Positions 34,767 through 44,339 of a stretch of 64,000 nt of DNA are shown in pieces. A model generated the notes under the pieces. That model had not been told where the DNA came from. It saw nothing but the letters and a program-made list of their open reading frames with translations, and searched no databases. Within the stretch, counting starts at the first letter, position 1. Each line of letters begins with the position of its first letter. Source of the DNA: JAIXWP01 sp965247015. GTDB taxonomy: Bacteria > Bacteroidota > Bacteroidia > Flavobacteriales_D > Sanyastnellaceae. Position numbers and translations under genes: made by a program. The stretch spans positions 372,001 through 436,000 of the forward strand of contig CBDFGG010000004.1 of NCBI GenBank assembly GCA_965247015.1, given 5' to 3'.

Positions 34767-35682
34767 TTTGATAAATCTTGCGATCTTTATTCTTTAGATA
34801 TCCTTGGCGCAGCCACGGATTTAACATTTTTATCTGCTTATAAGTGAGATTGTAATTCTTTGCAAAAGCGGCAAAATCATCGATCGTACTATCCACTTCT
34901 ACCACGCTGAACTTGTAAGGTTCGTACAAATCAGAAGGGCGAATAACAAAGCCATATTTATCTGCATTATTCACGATTTCTTTCATCGAAAGAATACGAA
35001 AGACATAACGAGCAGTCTCGTCGTTAAGGAGAAGTTGGAAATAATTATTCTGACCTTGCTTCTGCACTTGCTTAGACAATCCTCCCATTCCCATGTTGTA
35101 AGAAGCAGCCACCATAGACCAAGAACCGAATTTTGCAAATGCCTCTTTTAAGTATCTGCAGGCCGCTTGGGTGCTCTTCTCTACGTTATAGCGCTCGTCC
35201 ACCTCATCATTCACTATCAAGCCGTATTGCGTAGCTGTTTCTGGTAAAAACTGCCAATAGCCTACCGCTCCCGAAGGAGATGTTACGTTGAGCAAGCCAC
35301 TTTCGATAAGCGCCAAATATTTGAAATCATCAGGCACTCCGTTTTCTTTGAGAATTGGTTCGATCACTGGAAACCATCTTCGAGCTCTCTTAATCGAAAG
35401 AAGTGTATTCGAATGCCAATAGGAATTTACCAATAATTCGCGGTCCAATTTTTCAGCAGCGTCGGGATCACTCAAAGGAACCTCCTCACCACAGAAATCA
35501 ATCTTTTCGGGAAGTGGCAAAGAAAAAATGCGATAATTCTCTTGAATGTGCTTAAGATATTCTTGATTCTCCTCAGGACCAGGCTTCGCACTATTCATAA
35601 ATGCAGAAACTACAAGGACAAGCACTGCGGCTCCAGCACCTATCAAACCTGACATCCAATAAATTTTTTTCGGAGATTCCAT
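34750..35682 (-). CDS. Membrane-anchored lytic transglycosylase (SLT/MltD-like)
   Basis: 310 residues. A transmembrane anchor at about 12-30, then an SLT domain (about 100-245): catalytic Glu127 in YLALIESGLLNVTSPSGA, GYWQFLPETATQYGL, and AASYNMGMGGL. The C-terminal 55 residues (YEPYKFSVVEVDSTIDDFAA, NYNLTYKQIKMLNPWLR) look like a degenerate LysM domain. It cuts glycan strands of peptidoglycan with anhydro-MurNAc formation. It lies downstream of rfbC and the Wza-like gene on the same strand. Confidence 0.87.
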   Translation of the reverse strand: MESPKKIYWMSGLIGAGAAVLVLVVSAFMNSAKPGPEENQEYLKHIQENYRIFSLPLPEKIDFCGEEVPLSDPDAAEKLDRELLVNSYWHSNTLLSIKRARRWFPVIEPILKENGVPDDFKYLALIESGLLNVTSPSGAVGYWQFLPETATQYGLIVNDEVDERYNVEKSTQAACRYLKEAFAKFGSWSMVAASYNMGMGGLSKQVQKQGQNNYFQLLLNDETARYVFRILSMKEIVNNADKYGFVIRPSDLYEPYKFSVVEVDSTIDDFAAFAKNYNLTYKQIKMLNPWLRQGYLKNKDRKIYQIKIAE

Positions 35683-35727
35683 AAAGCATCAATTAAGACA
35701 CTTCAAAGGTCTACAAAATTTATGGGC

Positions 35728-36276
35728 TTAAAAAAAGAAATGTGGTAAAGATTCTAAAAGAGGTGCGTTCTTATCCTTTTCAGAAATAATAGGATTTTCA
35801 ATTTCCCAATCAATTGCTAGTGCGGGATCGTTCCAAAGAATAGAACGCTCATTTTCCTTGCTATAATAATTGGTGCACTTATAAGAGAAGATGGTGTGAT
35901 CTTCTAGCACACAAAAGCCGTGAGCAAACCCTTCGGGAATGAAAAGCTGCGTTTTATTTTCAGCACTTAAAACAAGCTTAAATGATTGGCCATAGGTAGG
36001 CTGTGTACTTCTTAAATCGACCACTACATCCAATACTGCGCCTTGCGTAACACGCACTAATTTCGCTTGTGCTTTTGGTGAAAGTTGAAAATGTAATCCG
36101 CGAAGGACTCCCTTAGAAGACATGCTTTCATTGTCTTGAATAAAGGACATATTCAATCCTGTTTGAACTCTAAATTTCGACTCATTAAATGATTCAAAAA
36201 AGTAGCCCCGTTCATCTGGGAACACGGCTGGTTGAATAATCAATAAATCCTTGAAAGGGGTAGTTTTGATTTCCAC
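35728..36276 (-). CDS. rfbC: dTDP-4-dehydrorhamnose 3,5-epimerase
   Basis: 182 residues, typical length. Cupin fold with the family blocks FPDERGYFFESFNESKF, RGLHFQLSPKAQAKLVRV (catalytic His62), FIPEGFAHGF and the C-terminal ERSILWNDPALAIDW. Third enzyme of dTDP-L-rhamnose synthesis. rfbA, rfbB and rfbD are not in the window. It is 11 bases downstream of the Wza-like gene, so rhamnose supply and polysaccharide export are probably cotranscribed. Confidence 0.95.
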   Translation of the reverse strand: MEIKTTPFKDLLIIQPAVFPDERGYFFESFNESKFRVQTGLNMSFIQDNESMSSKGVLRGLHFQLSPKAQAKLVRVTQGAVLDVVVDLRSTQPTYGQSFKLVLSAENKTQLFIPEGFAHGFCVLEDHTIFSYKCTNYYSKENERSILWNDPALAIDWEIENPIISEKDKNAPLLESLPHFFF

Positions 36277-36287
36277 AATACACGCAA

Positions 36288-37049
36288 TTAGAATCGTCCG
36301 AAGACGCTGATAAGAAGGATTACAGAAGTAGTCAATGAAACAATTGGATTGATATCTCTAAGTGCCTCGGCAGCGATGTTTGGTGTTGATTGTACATAGA
36401 TGATATCTCCATTTTCTACAATCATATTGGCATCTTGAATTCCTTCGATAGTAGACAAGTCCACTAAAAAAACTTCGGTTTTTCCAGATAAACTACGAAT
36501 GATCTTAATCTTAGAAGCATTAGCTCTTTGACCTAAACCTCCTGCTATTGTAAGAGCTTCGATCAGTCGGATATTATTGTTTTCAAGACCGACTACTGTT
36601 CCGCTACTAGCGTCGCCATTATATACTAGAACTCTTCGATTGATAATTTTTACGAAACAATAAGGATTGACAAGTTGATCGGAGTATCGAGCCTCGAGGT
36701 AATCTTGAAAATCCTGAATGGTATATCCAGCGGCTTGAACCTTGCCAAGCACGGGCATCTCCACTGTTCCATCTGGGTCGACACGGAATTGAGTGGTACT
36801 TCTTGAACCTGGCAAGAAAACCCTTTCCGTAGCAGAGTATGCTTCTAAAATAATCTTTCCTTGATTGGTGTAAATTTCAAAAGAAAAAAGATCGTTTGGT
36901 GCTAGCACAAACTCACCTTTCATGGTATCTCTCTTAATAGCATCATAAACGAAGTCTGCATCGGTTTTGAACATAAAGTCTTTGTTCACCGTGCACGAAC
37001 TTGCTAGAAGAATCACAAGAAAAATCCCGAAAATCTGACGAAGGCTCAT
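36288..37049 (-). CDS. Polysaccharide export lipoprotein (Wza-like, SLBB)
   Basis: 253 residues from ATG 37049 (MSLRQIFGIFLVILLASSC); ATG 37055 would add two residues. A lipobox with Cys after ASS anchors it to the outer membrane. Poly_export block PNDLFSFEIYTNQGKIILEA, then VDPDGTVEMPVLGKVQAAGY, then an SLBB-type domain (LIEALTIAGGLGQRANASKI, VENGDIIYVQS). A hydrophobic C-terminal segment (PIVSLTTSVILLISVFGRF) is probably the amphipathic helix of the outer-membrane pore. No Wzc-like kinase or polymerase gene is next to it. Confidence 0.87.
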   Translation of the reverse strand: MSLRQIFGIFLVILLASSCTVNKDFMFKTDADFVYDAIKRDTMKGEFVLAPNDLFSFEIYTNQGKIILEAYSATERVFLPGSRSTTQFRVDPDGTVEMPVLGKVQAAGYTIQDFQDYLEARYSDQLVNPYCFVKIINRRVLVYNGDASSGTVVGLENNNIRLIEALTIAGGLGQRANASKIKIIRSLSGKTEVFLVDLSTIEGIQDANMIVENGDIIYVQSTPNIAAEALRDINPIVSLTTSVILLISVFGRF

Positions 37050-37119
37050 TATCATGTATTTTTGTGCGGACGTAAAAGTAAGCACAGATTGCCTACCTAC
37101 CTTCAATAATGCCTTTCTG

Positions 37120-37491
37120 ATGGAAAAAACCACTAAAACTACAGTCATCCTAGGGGCAAGCCCAAAAGCAGATCGCTATTCCTACATGGCCACCGAACGC
37201 CTTGCGAACCACGGACATCCGGTTTTCCCCATAGGAATCAAGGCAGGTCAAATCGGGAAAAACGAGATAATTACGGATCGCCCAATGGTAGAAAATGTGG
37301 ACACCGTTACCCTCTATCTCAACCCTACCAATCAGGAAGATTGGAAACAATATATTCTTTCCCTTCAACCGAAAAGAGTCATTTTCAATCCAGGAACAGA
37401 AAACCCCGCATTTGAAGATGAGCTTAGACAACAAAATATTGAAGCTCTCGAGGCTTGCACCCTTGTTCTTTTATCTACCGGTTTATATTAA
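37120..37491 (+). CDS. CoA-binding domain protein (YccU-like)
   Basis: 123 residues from ATG 37120 (MEKTTKTTVILGASPKADRY). A single Rossmann-like CoA_binding domain: TVILGASPK at the N-terminus, the VDTVTLYLNPTNQEDWKQYI strand-helix, and NPGTENPAFEDELRQQNIEA near the C-terminus. Proteins of this kind bind CoA or NAD-like ligands; the role is unknown. Its stop overlaps the GNAT start by one base (TAATG). It is divergent from the Wza-like gene with a 70-base gap that has no exact TAnnTTTG box. Confidence 0.8.
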   Translation: MEKTTKTTVILGASPKADRYSYMATERLANHGHPVFPIGIKAGQIGKNEIITDRPMVENVDTVTLYLNPTNQEDWKQYILSLQPKRVIFNPGTENPAFEDELRQQNIEALEACTLVLLSTGLY

Positions 37492-37991
37492 TGATTGAGG
37501 GAGATCAAATCATTTTGAGACCTATTCATCTTGCTGATGCAGCAACCGTTTTGGAATGGGAAAACAATCCTGAACTTTGGAAAGTCACTGAAACTCCTGG
37601 ACCCTTTGTACTATCAGAGATCCAAAACTTCATTAATACAAGCAATGATCTATTTGCTCATGGACAAATGAGGTGGGTGATTTGCGATAAAATAAATCAA
37701 CGAAAAATTGGAGCCCTCGATCTTTTCGATTATTCAGCATTTGAAAAAACCTCGGGAATTGGAATTCTTATCGCAGATCGCTCCGATCGAAGAAAGGGAT
37801 TTGCCAATGAAGCAATCTCATTATTAATTCCACATCTTCGCAATACATTTCGAATAGAAAAAATTCATTGCATGATTCACTCAGACAATGAAGCAAGCAT
37901 TCGACTCTTCGAAAAAAATGGTTTTATAAAAACAAATAAAACGTCCTTTAAAGAAAAATCTGCATACTATTTCGAACGTTCTACAGTATGA
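37491..37991 (+). CDS. GNAT acetyltransferase (RimJ/RimL/SpeG-like)
   Basis: 166 residues from ATG 37491. Pattern ILRPIHLADAATVLEWENNP at the start; acetyl-CoA loop GIGILIADRSDRRKGFANEA around 87-106; and IHCMIHSDNEASIRLFEKNG around 124-143, all of the RimL/SpeG subgroup of GNAT. The substrate is unknown (ribosomal protein, polyamine or small amine). It overlaps the CoA-binding gene by one base and mltG by four (ATGA), so the three genes are translationally linked. Confidence 0.82.
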   Translation: MIEGDQIILRPIHLADAATVLEWENNPELWKVTETPGPFVLSEIQNFINTSNDLFAHGQMRWVICDKINQRKIGALDLFDYSAFEKTSGIGILIADRSDRRKGFANEAISLLIPHLRNTFRIEKIHCMIHSDNEASIRLFEKNGFIKTNKTSFKEKSAYYFERSTV

Positions 37992-39007
37992 AAAAATCGA
38001 CAAAATACTTTCTCATCATCGCATTGATCGCCGTCGCAATTGGAATCTACTTTACCTCTCGTGTGATAGTTGCAACAGCATTTTTCAAAAACGAAACTAA
38101 AATTTTCTATCTGGAAAATGAATGTGATGCTTCAACACTTGCAGACTTACTTTACCAAGATTCTATCATTTCCTCCACCTCACAGTTTCTCACGCTGGCA
38201 TCTCTCAAAAACTTTGAGACCGCCCGTCCTGGACGCTTCGAATTCATGAATAGTGAAAGTCATAATTCCGTTATCAATAAAATAAGAACAAGAAGTCAAA
38301 AGCCACTATTGATAAAAGTTGAAGGTGTTCGTTCTATTCAGCAGCTCGCTGGTATCCTCGGGAAACAGCTCCAGGCCGACTCCAATCAATTCATTTCAGC
38401 CTTTACAAGCAAAGAAATTCTTGACAAATATGACGTGCGAAAAGAAGAGGTTGCATCGTTGATTTTCCCAAATACTTATGAATTCTATTGGACAATTTCA
38501 CCTCAAGAATTTTTAGAAAAAATGTCGGCTATCACAAATGAATATTGGACAGAAGAAAAGATAAAAAAGGCACAAGATCTAAAGATGACCAAAGCGGAAG
38601 TCTATACCTTGGCCTCTATCGTTAAAGGAGAAACAGTGACCAAATCCGAAGCACCAAAAATCGCGGGGCTCTACCTCAACAGACTTCGCGTCAATCAAGC
38701 ACTTCAAGCTGATCCCACACTTACTTTTGAAAATTATAATGGATCAAAAGCTCGGGTCAAGTTGAGCAATGCCGATCCCAACTCGCGATACAATACTTAT
38801 AGAAATACTGGATTACCTCCTGGCCCCATATTTTTTACAGAACCTGTCTACCTAAATGCGGTACTCAATGCTGAATCACATAATTATTTTTATATGTGCG
38901 CACAACCGAGAGGAACAGGTCTACACGACTTCGCAAGAACTTTTCCTGAACATGAAAGATTTGTGAGTGCATACAGAAAGTGGCAACGTGAGGCAAATAT
39001 CAATTAG
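37988..39007 (+). CDS. mltG: Endolytic peptidoglycan transglycosylase MltG
   Basis: 339 residues. N-terminal transmembrane helix YFLIIALIAVAIGIYF and a periplasmic YceG domain: LIFPNTYEFYWTIS (about 157-170), LASIVKGETVTKSEAPKIAG (about 210-229), NRLRVNQALQADPTLTFENY, and NTYRNTGLPPGPI (about 271-283). The second Glu of the IV-x-x-ET block, the one I take as catalytic, is present; the first is Lys, a variation I did not treat as loss. It cleaves nascent glycan strands at the inner membrane. Its stop is two bases from the convergent histidine kinase stop. Confidence 0.92.
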   Translation: MKKSTKYFLIIALIAVAIGIYFTSRVIVATAFFKNETKIFYLENECDASTLADLLYQDSIISSTSQFLTLASLKNFETARPGRFEFMNSESHNSVINKIRTRSQKPLLIKVEGVRSIQQLAGILGKQLQADSNQFISAFTSKEILDKYDVRKEEVASLIFPNTYEFYWTISPQEFLEKMSAITNEYWTEEKIKKAQDLKMTKAEVYTLASIVKGETVTKSEAPKIAGLYLNRLRVNQALQADPTLTFENYNGSKARVKLSNADPNSRYNTYRNTGLPPGPIFFTEPVYLNAVLNAESHNYFYMCAQPRGTGLHDFARTFPEHERFVSAYRKWQREANIN

Positions 39008-39009
39008 GC

Positions 39010-41166
39010 CTATTTTTCAAACCACTCTTCTATCTTCTTTTGAATATCTTCCGCACCGTGCTTGATTGGAATAATTTCGTCCGCACCGGCTTGCTTCATC
39101 AAACGACGTCCTTGAGCTTGCTCTTCGGCTAAACCAAAGACCAATGGCATGTCGTCTTCATTGGTGATTTTTTTGAGATGACGCAAAGCTTCCACCCCAC
39201 TCAATTCGGACAATTGACTATCGACAATCACTAAATCAAACTGTCCGGTTGAAGCCTTGTCCACCATATCTCTTCCACTTTTCACGGAAGTACACGTGTG
39301 ACCAAAAATGGTAAGATTTTTTTCGGTAACCGCTCTTGTGAGATCGTTATCATAAGCGATCAAAATCTTCAAGTGCTTTTTGCCAAAATCACCTTCATGA
39401 TTTCCAAAGCTAGACCTCATTTCTGCATCCCCTTGAATAATTTGAAGAACGGTCTCCAATAATTTGGATTGCTTGATAGGCTTGGTTAAAAAAGCGGTGT
39501 ATAAACCATCATCATTCTGTTGAAAGGTTTGACCTGTCGCTGATGTGAGAATAATAGGCAACTCCGCTTCAGAGTAACGCATTCTTATTCTTTCTACCAA
39601 TGGAATGCCACCTACAGAAGCCATCGAGCTATCCAAAATGCACAGATCAAACTTGGTAAGATTATCAATCATATCCACCACTAGATCTGAGCTATTAAAT
39701 GGAGTGGCCTGCATTCCCCAAACGGAAAGCTGCTTCACTAAAACTTTTAAATTGGTTTTATTATCATCAATCACCAAGACCTTCTTTCCTGCCAATTTGC
39801 TGACCTTAGAAAGATCGATAGATGAGCCAGATTCAGCCACGAGCGTAAAGGCTACGGTGGTTCCTTTTAAATTGTTTCCATCCACCCAAATTCTTCCGCC
39901 TAATCTGTCGATCAACTTCTTGGTAATCGCCAAGCCCAAAGACTCACTGCCATTGGATGAACCATCAAAGGATTGGAAGGCTCTTCGCTTTTGATCTTCT
40001 GTCATTCCTAACCCAGTAGAATGCACGCTAAACTTGGCCTGAATAAATTCCCCTTCTTGATTGAGTAATTCTACTTTCAAGAAAATATCTCCCGCTTCTG
40101 TATGCTCGATAGCATACCCTAGAATATTGACTAACGTTTGTCGAATGCGTCGCTCATCTTGAATTACAGTATCAGGAAGCGTTACATCTATATCGTAGAT
40201 CAATTCTATTTTCTTCTCACCAATAGAAGGCTTTAGCAAATCAATTACCTGCTCCACACATTCGGATATAGAAAAATTCTCTTTTCTAATTTCAATATCT
40301 CCAGATTCCAAAGAAGAATGATCTAGAATATCAGAAACGATATTGAGAAGATTATTGGCGCTATTCTTTATTGATCGTACATACTTATCTTGCTCCTCCG
40401 TCAATTTTGTTTTGTACAAAATCTCTGTCATTCCGATCAATCCATTCAAAGGCGTGCGAAGTTCATGGCTCATATTACCCAGGAATTCTACTTTACTATT
40501 TCGGATGTCTTCAATCTCTTTTGCTACAATTGATTTGATACTTTCCGATTCCTCCGCACGTTTTAATAATGGAATCAACAATAATCTTGAAGCCAACCAC
40601 AACAAAACAAAAGTTCCGATCCCCAATGCAAACAGCATATAAAGACTTGTAGATAATTGTTCGTCCGACTCCTTATTATATTGTCCACTGACATCGTTCA
40701 TCCCGAGAGCGAAAGCTTCAACAGATTTGATAGTTGCTGCTACTTGCTCATCATTCCAATTCGAGGTTTGCTGTGAAAGTGCGTTGAGTCCTTTCAGTGA
40801 ATTCAAAAGTGGGTCAGAGGTCGCTTCCAACTTTGATCGTAGTTCTGAAGATTTTTCTTGTGAAATTCGATAAACCTCATTTCCATCTACAAGCGCGCGC
40901 TGCACCAACTCCCAATTAGATACTAATCCGGAAAATTTCCCAAGCTCTTCACTTGTCAAATTCCTTGTTTTAGAAAGCGAGGAGAGATGAAGTACGGTTT
41001 GATTGATTTCAAAGGCTGTGGCCTTTTGCTTCATGGAAACACTGAGGCCTGCATTGAACTCTTTGCTTGCAGAGTAAATGTTATAAGCAACAAGTCCCCC
41101 TAGCATCAAGCAGGAGGCAACTATCGAAATAAAAAGAAGAATTTGAAATCTTAACTTCGTTTTCAT
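39010..41166 (-). CDS. Hybrid sensor histidine kinase with two receiver domains and a degenerate ATPase domain
   Basis: 718 residues. Transmembrane helices at about 8-29 and 174-196 flank a helical periplasmic domain. HisKA has His234 in FLGNMSHELRTPLNG. The HATPase domain is abnormal: the N-box Asn is Tyr351 (LVNILGYAIEHT), the G1 Asp is Ser383 (VHSTGLGM), and the first glycines of the G2 box are Ser407-Glu-Ser409. Two receivers follow: the first looks intact (VIDDNK 465-470, Asp512, Lys562); the second has lost part of its acidic pair (IAYDND 603-608) but keeps Asp649. It probably cannot phosphorylate by itself, and may act with the neighbouring canonical kinase. Own -7-like box TATCTTCG at 41192-41199. 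Confidence 0.9.
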   Translation of the reverse strand: MKTKLRFQILLFISIVASCLMLGGLVAYNIYSASKEFNAGLSVSMKQKATAFEINQTVLHLSSLSKTRNLTSEELGKFSGLVSNWELVQRALVDGNEVYRISQEKSSELRSKLEATSDPLLNSLKGLNALSQQTSNWNDEQVAATIKSVEAFALGMNDVSGQYNKESDEQLSTSLYMLFALGIGTFVLLWLASRLLLIPLLKRAEESESIKSIVAKEIEDIRNSKVEFLGNMSHELRTPLNGLIGMTEILYKTKLTEEQDKYVRSIKNSANNLLNIVSDILDHSSLESGDIEIRKENFSISECVEQVIDLLKPSIGEKKIELIYDIDVTLPDTVIQDERRIRQTLVNILGYAIEHTEAGDIFLKVELLNQEGEFIQAKFSVHSTGLGMTEDQKRRAFQSFDGSSNGSESLGLAITKKLIDRLGGRIWVDGNNLKGTTVAFTLVAESGSSIDLSKVSKLAGKKVLVIDDNKTNLKVLVKQLSVWGMQATPFNSSDLVVDMIDNLTKFDLCILDSSMASVGGIPLVERIRMRYSEAELPIILTSATGQTFQQNDDGLYTAFLTKPIKQSKLLETVLQIIQGDAEMRSSFGNHEGDFGKKHLKILIAYDNDLTRAVTEKNLTIFGHTCTSVKSGRDMVDKASTGQFDLVIVDSQLSELSGVEALRHLKKITNEDDMPLVFGLAEEQAQGRRLMKQAGADEIIPIKHGAEDIQKKIEEWFEK

Positions 41167-41214
41167 AATCCATGAGGGTCCAGCCCCTATGCGAAGATAA
41201 GAAATCTATTTGAA

Positions 41215-43281
41215 TTAGGCTTTTACCGCCCTTCCCTGATACCACATCATAAGACATTCGCCCACTTGTTCGATTACAAAAGGCTTTGAAATGAAATGAT
41301 TCATACCCGATGATAGGCAGCGATCACGATCACCCGAGCCAGTGTTGGCGGTCATCGCAACTATATAGGGCTGATGCCAATCACGCTTTCTTATTTCCAA
41401 GGTTGCTTCGATACCATCCATCTCAGGCATCTGAACATCCATCAAGATCACATCGACTTGCATGGCTTCCATCTTATCCAAGACTTCCTTACCATTGGCC
41501 GCAACTTCAGACTTTACACCTAAGGTCTCCAGCATATATTGCAAGACTCGTTGATTGACGAAATTATCTTCTGCAATTAAAATCTTTACATCATGAAATA
41601 AGGTACTGTCAAATTTGACTTGCGATTGATTTTCCGCATTCGATTCGCAATTCACTTCTTCTGCTTCAATAGAACAGCAGAACTTTGAACCTATTCCTTC
41701 CTTGCTTTGAACGGTGATGTCACCTCCCATCAGTTGCACAATCTCTCTACTGATGGCAAGCCCCAATCCTGTTCCACCATATTTTCTGCTCGTACTAGAA
41801 TCAACTTGTGAAAATGATTCAAATAAGCTTTGCACTTTATCACTCGGAATGCCGATTCCCGTATCTTCTATATCGATACGTAGTTCTTGTTTTACTCCCG
41901 ACTTATTCTTCATGTATGCTGAAACGCGTACAAATCCTTTGTGCGTAAACTTTATCGAATTGCCAATGAGATTAAGTAAGATCTGTTTTGTTCTGGAAGA
42001 ATCAAGCAGCAATAGTTCTGGAATATGAACATCTATGTCCATACTTATGATGAGACCTTTCGATTCGGCGTGTGGTCGAAGTAGGTCAACCACCTCTCCA
42101 ATTGCCTCTCGAATATCCATAGGCTGTTTGTCCAATTTCATCTTTCCACTCTCTATTTTACTAAAATCGAGAATGTCATTTATCAAGACCATCAAACTCT
42201 GTCCACTGCGCTGAATGGTCTCTACATATTCTTCTTGTCTACCATCCAGCTTTGTTGATTGAAGCAACGAAGCCATACCGATAACACCATTCAAAGGAGT
42301 TCGAATCTCATGACTCATCGTAGCTACAAACTGGCTCTTGGCCACTACTGCTGCTTCGGCTTGTTCCTTTGCTCGAATCAATTCCTCCTGAGATCTCTTA
42401 TAAGCAGTAGTGTCTGTTACACGGTACACAAGGCATCGCAAATCATTTCGCTCCACCATACCCACAGATACATATGCATCAAACTCCGAATGATCCTTCC
42501 TTATTAATATAGTCTCAGTACTCCAAAAATGATTTTGCTCCAAAATCTTTAATGCAAACTCAATGTCACTTTCAGATAATATATACTTTCTTAAAACAGA
42601 GAAATCCTTATCGGTTAGTTCATCTTCCGTGTAGCCAAACATTTCGCATGCTACCTTATTCATGTCCATAATCTCCCCTTGCATGTTTGTAATAAGGAGG
42701 GCTTGCTCCGTTTTATTACTCACAGCCTTCAACACGTCACGCTGCAATTTGACACGTGAAAGAATTCTGATCTTCGAACGCATCAAAACAAATTGAATCA
42801 AAAAGCTAAAGAAGAAAAGCGAAGACACCTCCCACATCATCAAGGAGGTGACATTTTCATTTGTCAATAGTAATATTTCTGAAAATAAAACGACCGTCAG
42901 CAAATAAGCATCCGACTGTTTAGTGGTCTTAAATGAAAGCGCACCGAGCTGAATCGTAAACAGAAGTGTGACTAAATATGCGAGATGATAATCATTCTGG
43001 AATGTCACCAAAGACGCATGAATACTGTAGATATAAAACTGAGTTCGCACTAGCTTATAGTACAACTCAAGCTTCATGCTTTGCTTAAAACCGATCCATG
43101 CAAGCACTAATCCAATGACCATGATGATGCCTCGATCCCAGTAAATCTCCTGAACATCTGGAACTAAAAAATTGAACTTTAAAGGCAAGAAAAGTTGCGT
43201 CACAGCACTTAGCAATGCCATGATAGCGTAAAAGTCATATGCAGAATATGTTTTTCTGCCAGATAGAATACCTTTGATCAT
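41215..43281 (-). CDS. Hybrid sensor histidine kinase with PAS and receiver domains
   Basis: 688 residues. Six hydrophobic helices in the first 165 residues, a PAS domain at about 190-290 (ALLITNMQGEIMDMNKVACE), HisKA with His324 (FVATMSHEIRTPLNGVIGM), and a canonical HATPase domain (Asn441 in NLIGNSIKFT, Asp473 in IEDTGIGI, GGTGLGLAIS). The C-terminal receiver has phospho-acceptor Asp615 in VILMDVQMPEMDG and Lys in ISKPF. The signal is unknown; the membrane part resembles small-molecule or membrane-state sensors. It is 48 bases upstream of the degenerate hybrid kinase on the same strand. Divergent from the DUF2279 gene with a 54-base gap that shows no clear promoter box. Confidence 0.93.
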   Translation of the reverse strand: MIKGILSGRKTYSAYDFYAIMALLSAVTQLFLPLKFNFLVPDVQEIYWDRGIIMVIGLVLAWIGFKQSMKLELYYKLVRTQFYIYSIHASLVTFQNDYHLAYLVTLLFTIQLGALSFKTTKQSDAYLLTVVLFSEILLLTNENVTSLMMWEVSSLFFFSFLIQFVLMRSKIRILSRVKLQRDVLKAVSNKTEQALLITNMQGEIMDMNKVACEMFGYTEDELTDKDFSVLRKYILSESDIEFALKILEQNHFWSTETILIRKDHSEFDAYVSVGMVERNDLRCLVYRVTDTTAYKRSQEELIRAKEQAEAAVVAKSQFVATMSHEIRTPLNGVIGMASLLQSTKLDGRQEEYVETIQRSGQSLMVLINDILDFSKIESGKMKLDKQPMDIREAIGEVVDLLRPHAESKGLIISMDIDVHIPELLLLDSSRTKQILLNLIGNSIKFTHKGFVRVSAYMKNKSGVKQELRIDIEDTGIGIPSDKVQSLFESFSQVDSSTSRKYGGTGLGLAISREIVQLMGGDITVQSKEGIGSKFCCSIEAEEVNCESNAENQSQVKFDSTLFHDVKILIAEDNFVNQRVLQYMLETLGVKSEVAANGKEVLDKMEAMQVDVILMDVQMPEMDGIEATLEIRKRDWHQPYIVAMTANTGSGDRDRCLSSGMNHFISKPFVIEQVGECLMMWYQGRAVKA

Positions 43282-43335
43282 TCAGTTATTTATAGGGATA
43301 TTCGCAACAGCAACTTTCTACGTAAGTTATTCTCG

Positions 43336-44259
43336 ATGGTTTCAAATTCTACATCTCATGTCCGTCTGAAAGCACTTCATGTTGCTTTGTTGACATGTCT
43401 TGTTGTTTTCATAAACTTACAATCGTTCGCACAAAAAACCGAAGTTGATTCTTTAGCAAGAAGAAAAAAAATCATACTGAGCAGCGGAGCTGTTCTCACC
43501 ACTGCAAGTTACATCGGCTTGAATAGCCTATGGTACAAGGGATATCCGAAAAGTCCATTACACTCCTTTAATGACAATGATGAATGGTTACAGATGGATA
43601 AAGTAGGTCACATGACTACAACATACTATCTCGGTATGCTCGGATATGAATCAATGAAATGGAGTGGAATGAATGAAAACACTTCTTTGTTTTTAGGAGG
43701 AAGTGTTGGATTAATTTACATGACAGGAATAGAAATTTTAGATGGTCACTCTGCGCAATGGGGATTTTCTTGGGGAGATCAAATTGCAAATTTTTCTGGA
43801 ACAACTTTGTTTGTTTTGCAACAAAAATTTTGGAAAGAACAAAGAATCAATTTGAAATTTTCTTATTCAAATTCAAGATTCGCAGATGTTAATCCTGAGC
43901 AACTTGGTCGTAATTTTCAACAACGCATTTTGAAAGACTACAATGGACAAACATATTGGGCATCATATAACATATCGTCGAGTCTGGCTTCTGGCGCGGC
44001 TTTCCCGAAGTGGTTGAATATCGCATTTGGTTATGGAGTGGACGGATTAACGAGTGCAAAAATTGATGTTAATAGTGTTAATAATTTTCAACGCACGCGT
44101 TCATACTATTTATCATTTGATGCAGATTTGAATCGAGTAAGATGGCCGAAGAAGTGGATGAAGACAACAGCACGAATTTTAAGCTTCATCAAACTACCTT
44201 CACCGACACTCGAAATGCAAAGTGGCGGAAAAGTGAAAATGCACGCATTGTTTTTTTAG
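43336..44259 (+). CDS. DUF2279 (YfiM-like) envelope protein
   Basis: 307 residues. Signal peptide with core ALHVALLTCLVVFINLQSFAQ. The DUF2279 core lies at about 95-165: WLQMDKVGHMTTTYYLGMLG, GLIYMTGIEILDGHSAQWGF and SWGDQIANFSGTTLFVLQQ. Conserved His in VGH and the Asp in SWGDQ are visible. The C-terminal half is a beta-rich region (NISSSLASGAAFPKWLNIAF). Function unknown; probably an outer-membrane-associated protein. Its 3' region is followed by the histone-like gene 80 bases on. Confidence 0.8.
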   Translation: MVSNSTSHVRLKALHVALLTCLVVFINLQSFAQKTEVDSLARRKKIILSSGAVLTTASYIGLNSLWYKGYPKSPLHSFNDNDEWLQMDKVGHMTTTYYLGMLGYESMKWSGMNENTSLFLGGSVGLIYMTGIEILDGHSAQWGFSWGDQIANFSGTTLFVLQQKFWKEQRINLKFSYSNSRFADVNPEQLGRNFQQRILKDYNGQTYWASYNISSSLASGAAFPKWLNIAFGYGVDGLTSAKIDVNSVNNFQRTRSYYLSFDADLNRVRWPKKWMKTTARILSFIKLPSPTLEMQSGGKVKMHALFF

Positions 44260-44339
44260 AACTAAAATTTTTGATCTGCGTACAACGCAAATCAAAATCA
44301 GAAATAAATAAATTAGGAAACAAATCAACCGTTACTAAA

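Noticed and set aside
38600..38660. MltG as inactive because the first Glu of the IV-E-x-E-T block is Lys
   Set aside because: The second Glu, which I take to be the conserved catalytic position, is present, and all other family blocks are intact. I cannot settle which Glu is catalytic from memory.
44142..44339. N-terminal extension of the histone-like gene
   Set aside because: The frame is open but overlaps the DUF2279 gene, its codons give no family pattern, and the Lys/Ala-rich region starts right after ATG 44340.
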